Shown here in pieces: positions 11,395-23,160 of a stretch of DNA of 64,000 bases. The position numbers and the translations under genes are program-made. The notes beneath the pieces are model-generated. The model was not told the DNA's origin. It worked only from the letters and a program-made list of their open reading frames with translations, and did no database searches. Origin of the DNA: Coriaria nepalensis (taxonomy: Eukaryota; Streptophyta; Magnoliopsida; Cucurbitales; Coriariaceae); NCBI GenBank assembly GCA_027186245.1, contig CP114488.1, positions 3,608,501 to 3,672,500 on the forward strand, given 5' to 3'. Each line of letters starts with the position of its first letter. Positions within the stretch are counted from its first letter, which is position 1.

Positions 11395-11615
11395 AAATAA
11401 CATCTCTCGACTGGGTTTCCAATCCCAACCGAGAATTTTTCTTCTTTCCCAAACCAAGATCTTTTCGGCTTCCCAGCTAAGGTCTTTTGGCTTCCCCAGA
11501 CCGAAGTCTTCCCAGATCGAGGTCTTTTCTATTTTTTTAGACCGCGGTCATTTCCGCCTTCCCAGACCGAGGTCTTTCTCGCCTTCCTAGACTAAGGTCT
11601 TTGCACACTAAAGGC
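11395..11615. repeat. Degenerate tandem array, unit about 30 bases
   Basis: About six to eight imperfect copies of a unit resembling CTTCCCAGACCGAGGTCTTT. The GACC...GGTC core makes each unit partly self-complementary. It directly follows the 157-base duplication. I recognise no known family. Confidence 0.7.
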
Positions 11616-13125
11616 GTCCACCCTTCGGCCAAGTCGCTTACTGAAGGCGTTGACCCATTCACTTACTGAAGGCCTCAACCCCGTCAACCTCTTCACGTAT
11701 TTTTGAAAGCATATTAAAGGCATTAACCCCTGCAAACTCATTTTCCCATTAATATGCTTATAGAAATATTAGGGGTTTACGGCTACAACCATCATTCTCT
11801 ACCACTATTATTGTCAACTTCCACCGTCGATATAAAAAAATAAATATTTTAATTATTTTATCTCTTTATCTATATCTCATTAAAATATTTATTTTTTAAA
11901 TTTTCATATTGACGATTCGCTACTGCCAACCTTTACGGTCAACATGAAAATTATTAAAATGATCATTATTTTCTCTTTTTTTCTATCTATCTCTAAAATA
12001 TTACAATATTAAAATTGGACGGAGGCTGATAGTAACGATGGCAGGGAGAATGGTTGTAATGGTTACAAATAAGGGTGGTGGGGCAGTGTGTGGAAATGAA
12101 GGAAAAAAAAAAAAAAGAGTTAAGAATATTAAATTAAATTTAAGTGGAGTAAAAATATAAATAAAAATTTTAAATTGAATCATATAACATACGACATGAT
12201 CATAATTAAAACTTAATATTTATTATAGTTACTATAACTTTTTAATATTTATTATAATTTCTTCTAAGTTACTAAGATTTATCCTAATTTTATCACCAAA
12301 AACATGAAAATTATTCGCCTCCCAGCGGTTATCATGTTACCTTGCAATCGGTGATCTAGTTTGAAGCTCTAATGCGGATGATCAAAAATCGACGTAGAAG
12401 GCCTTGTGGATGCGTAGAGAGGACACAAATTAAAATGAGGCATTGGAAATAGTATCCAAACTTATGAAAAATAGAATTGGTTAAAGAAATTTTGGATTTC
12501 TAATCACTGCATTATCGGGGTCTCATAAGTTATATTACTTGCTACTAATTTCATATAATTTTCAGGTTAACTCACATTTCCATAAACTACTAAACTCTAA
12601 TTTTATTCATATTCATTTTGTTAAAAATAACTCTTATTTCATTTATTTATTTTTTAAATATAATTAAAAAAAAAATTTGGGGCCTAAGACCCTTTCCTTG
12701 GTGGCGAAAACAAAATAAAGATCTTTTTCTGGAGAATGTTTAAGGGGATAGTCTAACGAGAAGGGGATTTGATGGGGCAAACAGATGCATTCATTGAATG
12801 GGATGGTGGACTTGATTGACCATATTTTCTAGTCGTGCATGTATGCACTTCGGGTGTGGAAGATAATTTTGGATACTGACTTTGTTAGACGTTAGAAAAG
12901 TAGGGTGGTTAGCAAGCTGGCTATGTTAGAGCCTATAGATTTTTTGGAGATTTTTATTTGCACCTGTTGCAAGATTTGAGGTTCACGTAACAACACCCCT
13001 CCATGGTGGGTTTCCTTTGCGTGAATCAAAATTGGTTGAAAATGTTTTCATGTATTTAGAGGATCTTAAAGTGGATAGGAGCCAAATGGTGTCTGTCACA
13101 TGCAGGAACGAGAGCAGCTTCGAGG
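11616..13125. other. Gene-free repeat-rich stretch
   Basis: The region near 11800-12100 combines text of the type GCTACTGCCAACC with TTTAAATTTTCATATTG. Similar text recurs near 30480-30800, so it is probably an old dispersed repeat. I see no intact gene. Confidence 0.45.
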
Positions 13126-13320
13126 GTTAGTAGATGGTTGGTGCTGCTGCCGGGGATATAAAATTAATTACGATGCTTATTTGATAAATCAAAGCCATAA
13201 GACATGAGTAGGGGTTGTAAACCATAACCATGAATACGAAGCTATGGCTTCCTTATATGGTCCTGTTAGGTGGGGGGTTTCGGTTGAAGAAATCGAAGTG
13301 GATGCATTTATAAATAATTT
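13126..13320 (+). pseudogene. RNase H-like (RVT_3) relic
   Basis: Frame text reads KINYDAYLINQSHKT, stop, VGVVNHNHEYEAMAS and ends VEEIEVDA. This follows the order of the plant RNase H-like domain: KxNxDAA, GVVxRDxxG, AS, then an acidic AExxA region. One in-frame stop and degraded active-site spacing mark it as a relic, probably of a non-LTR retrotransposon. Confidence 0.55.
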
Positions 13321-13954
13321 ATAATTCAAGATCGTGTAGTATTGATACGTCTAACATTTAAAAAATCTATTAGATAGATCAAACATAACCATACACTTTA
13401 CAGAAACATACGATTTGTATATTCATTTACAAAACTTGAATAATTATAATATATATGGAGTATTGAAACCATCATATATACCTTGAGCAAATTATTCTAA
13501 GAAAGATTTTTACTGTGAAACTAGAGTTTTGCTTCTACCACCAATTTTGGAAGTCGTAACATGCATTGTTCTTATCAAAATTCTTTCTTCTTCTCCTCCT
13601 TCTTTTTTCTTCGTACTTTCTTAGACACCTGAGAAAGAAAAATAAATAAGATTATATATACTTAATAAAAGAGAAAATAATCTATAAATCATAATAAGAA
13701 CTCCGTGAAAGAGGATAATCCGATATATAAATCGTATAACAAGAAGAGTGCCACCCTCCAACACTCCATTTGTAATACACTAGTAATTCCATCTTCTTTT
13801 AAAAAATCAAACCAAACACCCAATTTTTTAGGAATTAAATCTTGAAATCCCCGATTGTATCATCTCCAACATTCTATTGAAATTTAGTTGTGATTTTATT
13901 TTCCTTTAATTATTTGCTTCAGAACCTCTGGAGCTTACCGGTCTTGAACAAAGG

Positions 13955-14205
13955 ATTAGGCTTGGATTGTTCTTGGATTCCAGACTTTTTGAAGTCAAAC
14001 GTGCAATCATCTGTAACAAGAAGTTCTGAACCCGTGATGGCAGCTAAACCCAGAAGGTTCCGAATCGGTGCTGGAGCTGTAACAAGAAGGTAGGGCTGAC
14101 TGGGTTTAGCTCCAGGTGCGGTAATACCTTATGTGGGAACCACCGGCACAAGGAGAAGCATGATTGCACGTTTGACTTCAAAAAGTTTGGATGCCAAGCG
14201 ATTGC
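13955..14205. repeat. Foldback element of about 250 bases
   Basis: The arm around 13961-14011 (core GACTTTTTGAAGTCAAACG, running into TGCAATCAT) is the reverse complement of 14158-14207, with only scattered mismatches over about 50 bases. Inside, AGCTAAACCCAG near 14042 pairs with CTGGGTTTAGCT near 14100, and CTGTAACAAGAAG appears twice. The segment could form a long hairpin. It may be a MITE or a young hairpin-RNA locus. Confidence 0.7.
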
Positions 14206-14424
14206 CAAGGCTAATCGAATTACGAGACTCAAAAGAGATGAGATATAAAGATTATGAAATAGGCAACTACAGCTATAATTTAGGAAACTACAATCTTAGT
14301 CGATAATTATCGTTTGTTATAATTAGGTGTGGTGGTGGTGTTTTGTAGAAGCCTGTTTCCTACACCAAGTTGTATACTCTCAAAGACGCCTTACCTACTC
14401 ATAATACATACAAGAATTACTCTC

Positions 14425-14450
14425 AATATATATATATATATATATATATT
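14425..14450. repeat. (TA)n microsatellite
   Basis: About twelve alternating TA units followed by a T-rich tract. Confidence 0.9.
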
Positions 14451-14689
14451 TTATTTTATTTTTTTGAAAAATTATATATATTCAAACATGGTCACATGGA
14501 TAAGGGATGCCCAATTTGCAAAAATTAAATCCATAAAGTGTATAACTAATTAATTAAAATGTTCTTTAAATAACATGATACAATAATATAAAATATTTGT
14601 TACAAATCATAATTGACATATGACGATAATCGTATTCAACTTACAAATATTGTTGACATTAATCTAATAAAACAAAGTCATGAGACTAG

Positions 14690-15400
14690 ATGGTCACGAA
14701 GCTCTTCGAACCCGAAAAGCAGTATCACATGTACGAATAAGAGCAACGATTTTGTGGTATTTGGCGCCAAGGCAATTCAGAATATATATAAAGTGGCAGC
14801 TGATCAATAGGAACATGTTCGTCAATGATGGCGAGTTCATCCACCTTGGCTTTGATAACCTGCAAAAACTCAAAAACAAAGTGACAACCAAGTTGAGCGA
14901 GGGATAAATCCACTTTTAACTGCATAATAACCTGGGTCTGGGAATGGTTCACATAGAGACGCAAAATAATGGTCCATACTTCATGACTGGTTGTGGTGGA
15001 AGCGACCATAGGCATCACTGAGTCAGAGATCAAGCCAAATACGGCTGAGAGAAGAAGCTTTCCCTGTCAGATCCAATAGACATAATCACCGGTACCTTTG
15101 GCAGACAAGAGTTGGTGCCATCGAGGCAGCCAAGGAGATCGTATTCCATGAGAAGGGATTCGACTTGAACACACCAAGAGGGGTAGTTGCCCAGGTTGAG
15201 TTACAGGGGGAGTTGATAGCAACGAGTGGAATTTTGGTAGGTCCAACAAGTGGATTAGGACGTGCTGTGGTGGTGGATTTTTTAGCAGCAGATGTAGCGG
15301 TGGAGTGTTCGGCGACCCTGATAGATTTTTTAGGGCTACGATGTTTAGCAGCAGATGTTTCTGGAAGATTGCTCCCATTATTAAACTAAATTAAGTTGTC
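14690..15400 (-). pseudogene. Copia gag (UBN2) relic
   Basis: On the minus strand the best frame (15033-14725) contains ISDSVMPMVASTTTSHEVW, then IMQLKVDLSLAQLG, FEFLQVIKAKVDELAIID and PIDQLPLYI. This is the order seen in Copia gag proteins of the UBN2 family. Upstream, other frames give VESLLMEYDLLGCLDGTNS, the usual N-terminal part, so at least one frameshift separates the two halves. No protease, integrase or LTR was found beside it. Confidence 0.8.
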
Positions 15401-15693
15401 TAAAAGTGATGTTTAAAGATACAGTTAGATTTAAATTAAGGTGAGATATTTATCTTATGACTTAAGACATTATTAAACTTCATTTGAACGCTAATCCAGA
15501 TAAAGACCATTTGGCCTTTTTCTGTGAAAGGTCATCATCCTCATTCAATCTTGTTTAAAAAGACTTTTTCTCCTCACCAAATATTCATATGCTTTCATGG
15601 TATTTATTGTTCTAAACATCAAATATGTACAACTTTTGACATCTTTCTGGGTGAAATATAAATAGGATCCACATAATTGAGCTTCTGGAAGAT

Positions 15694-18600
15694 TCAGCCA
15701 ACAATGGCGATCAAGCTTTGCCGGACTAACGGGAGAGAACAAAGCAAGGAACCGAATATTCCATTCAATGCATATGCAATGGCACAAAATGGGAGAGCCT
15801 CTGGTTCTTTAGCTGATATTGCTGCCGTTCCCAGTCCATGTGCACTGAGACCAATCAATCAATCAATCAATCAATCAAGATTAAAATATTTTGGAAATTG
15901 CATTTGAAATTGGATTAGCGTTCAAGACATGAACTGAAATTTTTGTAAGCCAAACTTGATTTTAGACCCAAGAATCTGGAGATTCAATTGCTACGTACAA
16001 TAAATGGTTAGCCATCACTAATTGGATATCTACACAAAGATTTACCTAGAAGCAGTTGCAATTCCTCGAGCAATAGGATCCCGAAACCGTAATTTGTCGA
16101 GTGTCGCTTGCACAAAATTTGCTCCGACCAGACCAGTAACTACCACTACAGCTGCTGTGAGAGAGGAATTCGAACCTACAAACAAGATAAAAAAAATAAA
16201 AAAAAACAAATGAACAAAAAATTGAGAGCATTTGGATAAATGGTTAAAACTTGAAGCTGGAATTTATGTGAGACTAAGTCGGTTGTGATAAGAAGGCTCT
16301 ATTGTGTAGACTAATTAAGATGGCATTTAGTAAAACTGACCTTAGAATAGTATATATATATATTTTTATATATTTTTTGTGGGCTTTAACTGAACATTAT
16401 GGGAAATTATTATGAAGCTTGAAATCATAATGAAAGAGGACATTCAGTTAGGCTTCGAAATATAGAAAATGTCATGATACCTTCAAACAAAGACACAATG
16501 CTCAATGCCAATGCCACAGTTATACATCGGGGTAGAACTGAGATGGTCAAATTCGGTTCTAGTCCGATAAGACGTCCAACAAGAGCAGTCGAGTAGAGTG
16601 AGAAGACTGTTGATATTATAACAGATGTGAATATCTCAGCTGCATGCCTTTTGACGAGCTGACAAATACAAACAAAAAACATGAACAAAAATGTTATCTC
16701 GAAAAATTAAAAGCGATGGTTTACTCAAGAGTTTAACATAGATAATACTGTCTAAAATAGCCATAATACCAATGAGTATTAACAATGCTAATCATCATGT
16801 TCAGTGAACGGATATCATTGTTAGGATGCATTGAAAGGTGCTTCGCTCTTTCACATGGCCCTTACCTTATTTGGTTTGATAGTCAAAGACACTAACTGCA
16901 ACACACCTTTAATCTTGTTAAGAGGAAGAGTTAAATAACTGTAACACATTACAATATGGGGAGGAAGCCAAGTAAATGCAGGAAAACTGGCAATTACCTT
17001 CCTCTGTTTAAACATTGAGAAGGAAAATGAGAGAATAACAGATCCCAAAAATCCCATTAGAATATCACCAGCTCCAGGGTCAGATGAAACTTTTGTAAGG
17101 TAATATCCTGTGTAAAAAATATAAAATATAAAATAATAATAATAATATATAATATTAAAGATGACACTTGTATCTATATCTCATATCTCAAATGCAAGTA
17201 TACCTAGGACAGGATCAATCCCAGATTTCGAAAAGTACCCAAAAGCAAATGCTGCCAGATCAGCTGATAGGGCACAACATATGATCGGGTGGAAAACTTT
17301 CTTCACATCTGATGGTAAACTGAAGATCACAAGTCAACAAATTGATGAGAAGGCATTGATGACAGACAAATGGGGAGAAAAACAAAAGGCTAGAGAAGAG
17401 TGGGCCATGGAGGGCTAAAATGGGGAGAGAGAAATTTTACCCAGAACCAACCATGTAACCTAAGACAGTAGATGCAAGTAGGAAAGGAAGGCAAGTCCTA
17501 GCAGCTGTTCCAAGAGCTATTGGATAGAATAAAGCAGTAACAAATGATACAAGGAAAACTCCACTCCAACTCCAAACTTCAATGGAGGAAAAGGGAGATG
17601 GTTTTTCCATAGGCTCAGCATCTGTCATCTCTGTCTTCACTATATTTCTAATGGCTATAGCCATATACCCAGCAACACATAGTGTAGCCAGCCAACCCAC
17701 AACTGCAGATAAGAATGTATATATGCATGAGAAAGAGAGAGAGAGAAAGGAACTTCAGAATCTGCAATTAGAGTGGGTACTACTGTCTAAATGTCAAACA
17801 CATGATATCAACAAGTATTGAATTCATCTTTAATTTCTTTTATCCTTTCCCCACCGGAAAAAAAAAAGAAAAAAAAAGGAATTTCTATATTCCAACTTTG
17901 TCCCAAATGTTTCTAAAATTACTCAATGTTATGCGTCCTCTGTTTTTCTTTTAACAAAAACTAGAAATCTGATGTGGCATCTGCTTAGCATCGCATAACC
18001 ATTAATGCCAGTATATATTCTAATGAACAAAACATAATTTTAATTTTCATACATAACCTTTTGTTTGACACTCATGCTAAACATTTTCACAACACCTCAG
18101 TATTGAACCCTCCACTTTCAATTACCATTAAAAGTCATGCTTGCTCCAAGCAAGGGTAATGGGGACAGTTCAATAATTCAAAATAGTAAGATAGAGTTGT
18201 CTTTTACATAGATACTAGGTTACTTTGAAAGTAGATTAGTGAGTGTTAGTAAATTTTCAAGACTAAATCAGAAAGGGTTTGGCCAGTCTTCTCCTAATAT
18301 GGTAACAAACCAAATATTCATAGCACTTCATAACAGAGCAATCAAATGTAAGAACCACAAGCAGCACTTAAAATAAAACTCAATCCTTAGATAATGAAAA
18401 CTTCATTATACCTACTATGAAGCAAATTTTGATCCCAGAAGCAGCAGGGATATCTCGAACAGAAAGAGGTAAAACAACCAATGAAGGAACATAGAACAAT
18501 GGAAGCCATCTCTGAATAAACAAGAGAGCTGGCTCAAAGAAGTTCATCAAGCTAGTAGCTGCTCTAGGGAAAGTTGAGTCAAGAATGATTAGAACAGAGA

Positions 18601-19945
18601 ATATACAGAACATCCCGAATAATGCACTAGGGAACTTAATTGCAGCTGCAACAAATGCCAGTTTCAAGTATTTGTCCATCGCTAGAATTAATCCAAGCGA
18701 AACTACCAAATGCAAAACTTTAAACAGCTGCAATTTACACAAGGGAAACCCATTAACATATATTAATGAACAACAAAAAAATAAATCTGAATGTTAAAGA
18801 AAGTAGTTTGAAGTAAAAGCTCAAGCTTTTTTTAAGTTTACAGAAACTGAACTTATAAAGAGAAAATTCCGGGAATTCCTTGAACCCCATTAAGACATGG
18901 ACCATGCTAGTGCAGCCAATAGGCTGATAGATAGACAAGCACTGCTAAAAAAATATATTGGGAGAGCTAGCTCCATGCATAGGATCAAGGCTTCATTATT
19001 TTACTAATTTGACCTCAAAAAGCCATTTTAGGCACTCAAAAAGTGTTTAAAAAATATGTAAACCCAAATTAACTTTTGTGGAAAGTCTTTTTTTCTTTTT
19101 TTTCCAACTTTTTGTCGCACACTTTAAAATCCATTCTACATTTCTAAAACCAAAATGTTGATTCATTGAACTGCTGTCCTAATAAGTAAAACCAAATGGA
19201 GCCTTTAAGTGTGCATCTGGTTTAGCATTTGAAACTCCATTTTGGGTCAAGAATCCAATTTGGGAAAATAATCTCAAACCTTAATCCAAATAGGAAATCC
19301 ATTTTATCTTACAATCTAACTAAATTAGATTTTGCGCAAAATTCAAATTCATCCAAAGTATAATTGCAACTCCTCAATTAAATGCACAATAAGGATCCAT
19401 TCGGTTGGTTTTAGAGCTTCAAAAATGGGTATAAAGTTATAATTAGATTCATACAACTATGGTTTATCTCAAATGGTATTCCAAACTCATTCAATTCTAA
19501 GTCACCTCATATGGTAATCCAAACCCATAGCCCATCTCCCAATCTAAACTAAAAATTAAAGTATGCACAAACTTCAGTTTCAAAAAATACATCAACCAGA
19601 CACTAGCATTAAAAAAACAAATAAATAAACTTTATGTCCGCTTACGCCTTGAAAGAGAGTTGAAGAAGTGCTACCGCCCTCAACTGCTCCAGATTTTGCT
19701 GAAACATCTCTACCAGGGCAAGAATACTGAGAACCCATTTGCAAGAATCTAGAATTAAAGCTATGAGCTCTAATGGGTGTGGCTGAGGAACATTTGGAAG
19801 CGAAATTCGATCGTTTTGAACGAATACATCGAAACGGGAACGGTGAATAATGTACACAAGTTGCAGGGCAAGAGACGCTCGAATGGCGACGAATAGCGGT
19901 GGGAAAGAGGTGTGATTTTTGGGGTGTAGCTGAGAGGATCTCCAT
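15694..19945 (-). CDS. PLGG1: Plastidal glycolate/glycerate translocator 1
   Basis: Chloroplast inner-envelope carrier of photorespiration that exports glycolate and imports glycerate. Minus-strand exons: 19945-19646, 18727-18412, 17702-17441, 17319-17204, 17107-16998, 16658-16481, 16175-16046, 15844-15694. Phases join cleanly into 520 residues, close to the Arabidopsis protein. Exon 1 (100 residues, Ser- and Arg-rich) is a transit peptide. Exon 2 carries the LrgA-like half (VLHLVVSLG, FIQRWLPLFYVPSL). Exons 3-8 carry the LrgB-like half with many hydrophobic helices (LGYMVGSGLPSDVKKVFHP, DPGAGDILMGFLGSVIL, GANFVQATLDKLR, SAHGLGTAAISAKEPEALPF). I chose the ATG at 19945; the frame has no earlier in-frame ATG. 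Intron 1 is about 920 bases and holds simple AT-rich and possible repeat DNA. Confidence 0.95.
15853..15876. repeat. (AATC)6 microsatellite beside a PLGG1 splice acceptor
   Basis: Six AATC units (GATT on the coding strand) end eight bases before the acceptor of the last PLGG1 exon. They make up much of the branch-point and pyrimidine region of intron 7. Confidence 0.9.
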
Positions 19946-19999
19946 CGGAAGAAGAAGGTCTGGAAGTGAGTGACAAGGCAATTAGAATGAGGCATTTTT

Positions 20000-21480
20000 C
20001 CTTCGACAAGTTTATGTGGGTCTGCGAAGAAAAAATTTTCGTGTGGACCTAAAGAGGCGATGGATGATTATCAGTTTCTGAGAGATGTGATGAGATGTGA
20101 TTCCATCTTTCTATCTTCTGTTTTGAAAAAGCCAAGTTTGGATTTTTATTTCCGGGATTTGTAAGGGCTACATTTATTTATTATTTATTTTTTGGTTTAT
20201 GATTGCAATTTGCATGGCAATTTATACCCACATATAGCAAATTGGATCTTCCCCAATCTGAATAAAACCCGGATAGGCAGAAAAGAGCCAATTTTTTCCT
20301 TTTTTATGGATCATTTTTTAAAGAGTAAATTTAATTTTTTAGTTAACTGTTTTTACATATTCGTTCGTATATAATTTTTTCTTAATATTTTAATTCATGT
20401 GTAATTTAAATGTAATTTTTTGATTACTTTAATCGAGTTTTAAATAATCGATATTGATATGAAAAATGTTATTATGTTAGTATAAATTATATTAAGACAT
20501 GCATACCAATAATAAGACATAAAAATTACAATTCATCTCAAATTTATTATTTTAGATTTACTAATTTATCCCAAATTTTTTATTTTCTTTAAAATTTTAT
20601 CCCAAATATGTTTATAATTTCTATTTTCAACTTTTTTAAAATTTTTTTCTTTTCATCCAAACTCAAACCTCTGTTAATGGAGATGGAGCTCAAGCTTCAT
20701 CGATAGAGATTTGGCTCAACCTCCAATTTAGAGCTCGGATCGAGCTCGACCTCTATTAATGGAGGTCCCAAACTCAAATCTAAGCTTGGAACTGCCATTA
20801 ACATAGGTCTTGAGCTTAGATCTAAGCTTAGAGTCGCCATTAATGGAGATCATGAGCTCAAACCTCCATTAATGGAGATCTGTGTTTGGGTGAAAATGAG
20901 AGAAAAAAAGATATAAAAGAAATATAAAATTATAAAAATATTTAGGATAAAATTCTAAAGAAAATAATTCATTTAGGATGAATTTGTAATTTTCATTTCT
21001 TATTGCTAACGTGGTACACGTGTCTTAATATGATTGATCTGAACATATTCAAAATTTTACCAATATTGATTATTTAAAAATTTATTAAAAAAATTAAAAA
21101 GTCTTATTTAAATTATAAAATAACTAAAAATTAAATTAACTATTTTTTAAAAGAATAGTGTAGGCAAGCTTATTATAACGATGTCTAAATCCTTAGTGAA
21201 AACTATGAAATTTATATTTCATTTATTTCTTTTGGGCTATAGACCCATTTTGAAATTTTTAGTAAAGTAGCCATCTCTTTCAAAATAATAAGATAATGAT
21301 TATTTTAATCCTTTTTATAAAAATTATGGAGCATGTCTGTCTATTTCCGGTCCTTATTTTTCGGTTATTATCGATCCATGTACATTCATTGTCTGTCTTT
21401 GTTGATCCATATTTGTCATTCATCAGTTCATTATTAGTCTTTATCGATTCTTATTAGTTTATTATTATTGGTCTTTGTCG
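20000..21480. other. Gene-free AT-rich stretch with a CCATTAATGG repeat patch
   Basis: Most is AT-rich without coding signal. From about 20670 to 20885 short phrases recur in both orientations, such as CTCCATTAATGGAG (itself a 14-base palindrome), GAGCTCAAGC and TCTAAGCTTAGA. This gives a patch of nested small palindromes. Confidence 0.55.
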
Positions 21481-21489
21481 ATTCATTGA

Positions 21490-21640
21490 TAAAGAAAAAA
21501 AAAGAGGAGCAGATGACGAAGAAGAAGATGGCGAATATGACAATGACGACAAAGATGGAGACGAAAAAGAAGATGACAACTACAACAATGACGAAGAAGA
21601 AGATAACGAAGACGATGATGAAAGAACAGTGATGAATAGT
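21490..21640. repeat. Low-complexity GA/GAC-rich tract
   Basis: A run of GAAGAAGAT, GACGAC and similar triplets on the plus strand. It creates artificial open frames on both strands (Asp/Glu-rich one way, Phe/Val/Ile-rich the other). Not a gene. Confidence 0.8.
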
Positions 21641-22481
21641 CATAAGGAGCTTTTGAATACCCCATGTGAAATCATTCATTTGCCATTAATTTTGCAAAAT
21701 TCAAAGTCAGCTTTTCTTAATTTATTCTCTTGATATGTTAATTTGGAAACCCTAAATGAATAGTTTCGAGAAGAAGTGTCTCTTTCTTTTAAAAATAGAT
21801 AGATAATGATAGTTTAGGCATTCAATATTTTTACTTTATAAAAGGGAGCTACTTTGCCAAAGATTCAAAATTGAGTTTTTATTAAAATATCATTGAAAGG
21901 GGGCTAGGTTTCCACATACGCTTTAGGATTATAATATATATATTCGCCTAAAAATACGACTTCATTACAAAAAAATATCAAACCTAAAAGAGAAAAAAAA
22001 AAAAAAAAAGGGCCCAACAAAGATGCCATAACACCAAAAGAAAAAACAGAAGCATCACGCAATTAGAGACATGAAAAAACTAGGCCCAAGAAACATGCCT
22101 GCTAGAAAAGCTAAACAAAACAGACATGAAAAAAATTTAAAGAAGGTCAGGAAAGAAAGCCCAACAACCATCCCAGACTAAAGAAGCCCAACCACAGGAC
22201 AAAATCGAACTCAAGTACTACCAAACACAATCAACTAAAAGAAGATGAATTCTCGGATCAAGCCTCAACCAAGACAACGAGAAAACCCTAGAAAAACTTC
22301 TTGGGAATTCACAAATGAAAATAACCAAATTTCTTAGGAGAAATAATCAACCTATTCCGGAAGCAGTGAAAGAATCACCCGCAGCAACAACAACCTAAGA
22401 AATACTTGAAGATTTAGAAGTTTGCCACAAACCCATATCTTTCTCCATGATCGCAATCAGAGGAAAAGGGGGATTAAAAAT

Positions 22482-22905
22482 TCATTCATTAGTAGGGCAC
22501 TTTCCCTTTACAATCATGGAAGACACCCAGTTCCTAGCGGCGTTTGCTGAACGTCCGATCAATACAAAACGAGAAGCTTCACAATGATGTCTCAACAACT
22601 TATCTCTTCCAAAATCATAGATACTTTTCAATCCTTTTAACAAATCTAAATCAAGAACCTGTATATAGTAAATATCATAAGCATTCCCCTCTAAGCTTAT
22701 ATTTTTAAAGCCTTTCACCAAGACTAACTCAATTCCTATCTTAAGAGCCACAACTTCTGTCATGGAAATTGAGGAAACAGAACTCAAACTACCAGCATCT
22801 TCAATAAGCCTACCTTCAGAATCACAGATAACCATACAAAACCAGCATAACTAGAATCTTCATAAGAAAAGGCCCCCAATCACAATTTACTTTGAACTCG
22901 AACTC
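22482..22905 (-). pseudogene. RNase H-like (RVT_3) domain relic
   Basis: The minus-strand frame 22835-22482 contains MVICDSEGRLIEDAG, MTEVVALKIGIELV, NISLEGNAYDI and a C-terminal HCEASRFVLIGRSANAARNW. These match the RNase H-like order: xVxRDxxG, AExxALxxGLxLA, VxxExD, and HVxRxxNxxAD. Upstream, another frame gives KVNCDWG, the expected KVNxDG start, so a frameshift splits the domain. No neighbouring reverse transcriptase is seen. Probably a non-LTR retrotransposon fragment. Confidence 0.7.
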
Positions 22906-22959
22906 CAAAACTCTCGTACTTTGTTAGGCAAGAAGATGGTTTATGAGAAAGCAATATTT

Positions 22960-23160
22960 GAACCCACTCGACAATTTAGATCGACATGCTAGTCGATGAA
23001 AATGGGATAAGATCAACATATTTGTCGATCTGCGATCTACTGCAAACGACATGGTAGTCGATTACAATCTACTGCAATCTACCATCTATTTACTGTGATA
23101 GTAGTCGACTACCATGCCGATTTTAGACTATTCGATCGACTAGTATGTCAATCTGGTAGC
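22960..23160. repeat. TCGA-rich palindromic repeat cluster
   Basis: The arms CATGGTAGTCGA (23050-23061) and TCGACTACCATG (23105-23116) are perfect complements. Further GTCGAT and GATCGAC motifs surround them. Confidence 0.7.

Noticed and set aside
15165..15389. 74-codon plus-strand frame
   Set aside because: It is antisense to the Copia gag relic.
21434..21679. Hydrophobic Phe/Val/Ile-rich frames resembling a membrane peptide
   Set aside because: They are the antisense reading of a low-complexity GAA/GAC tract.
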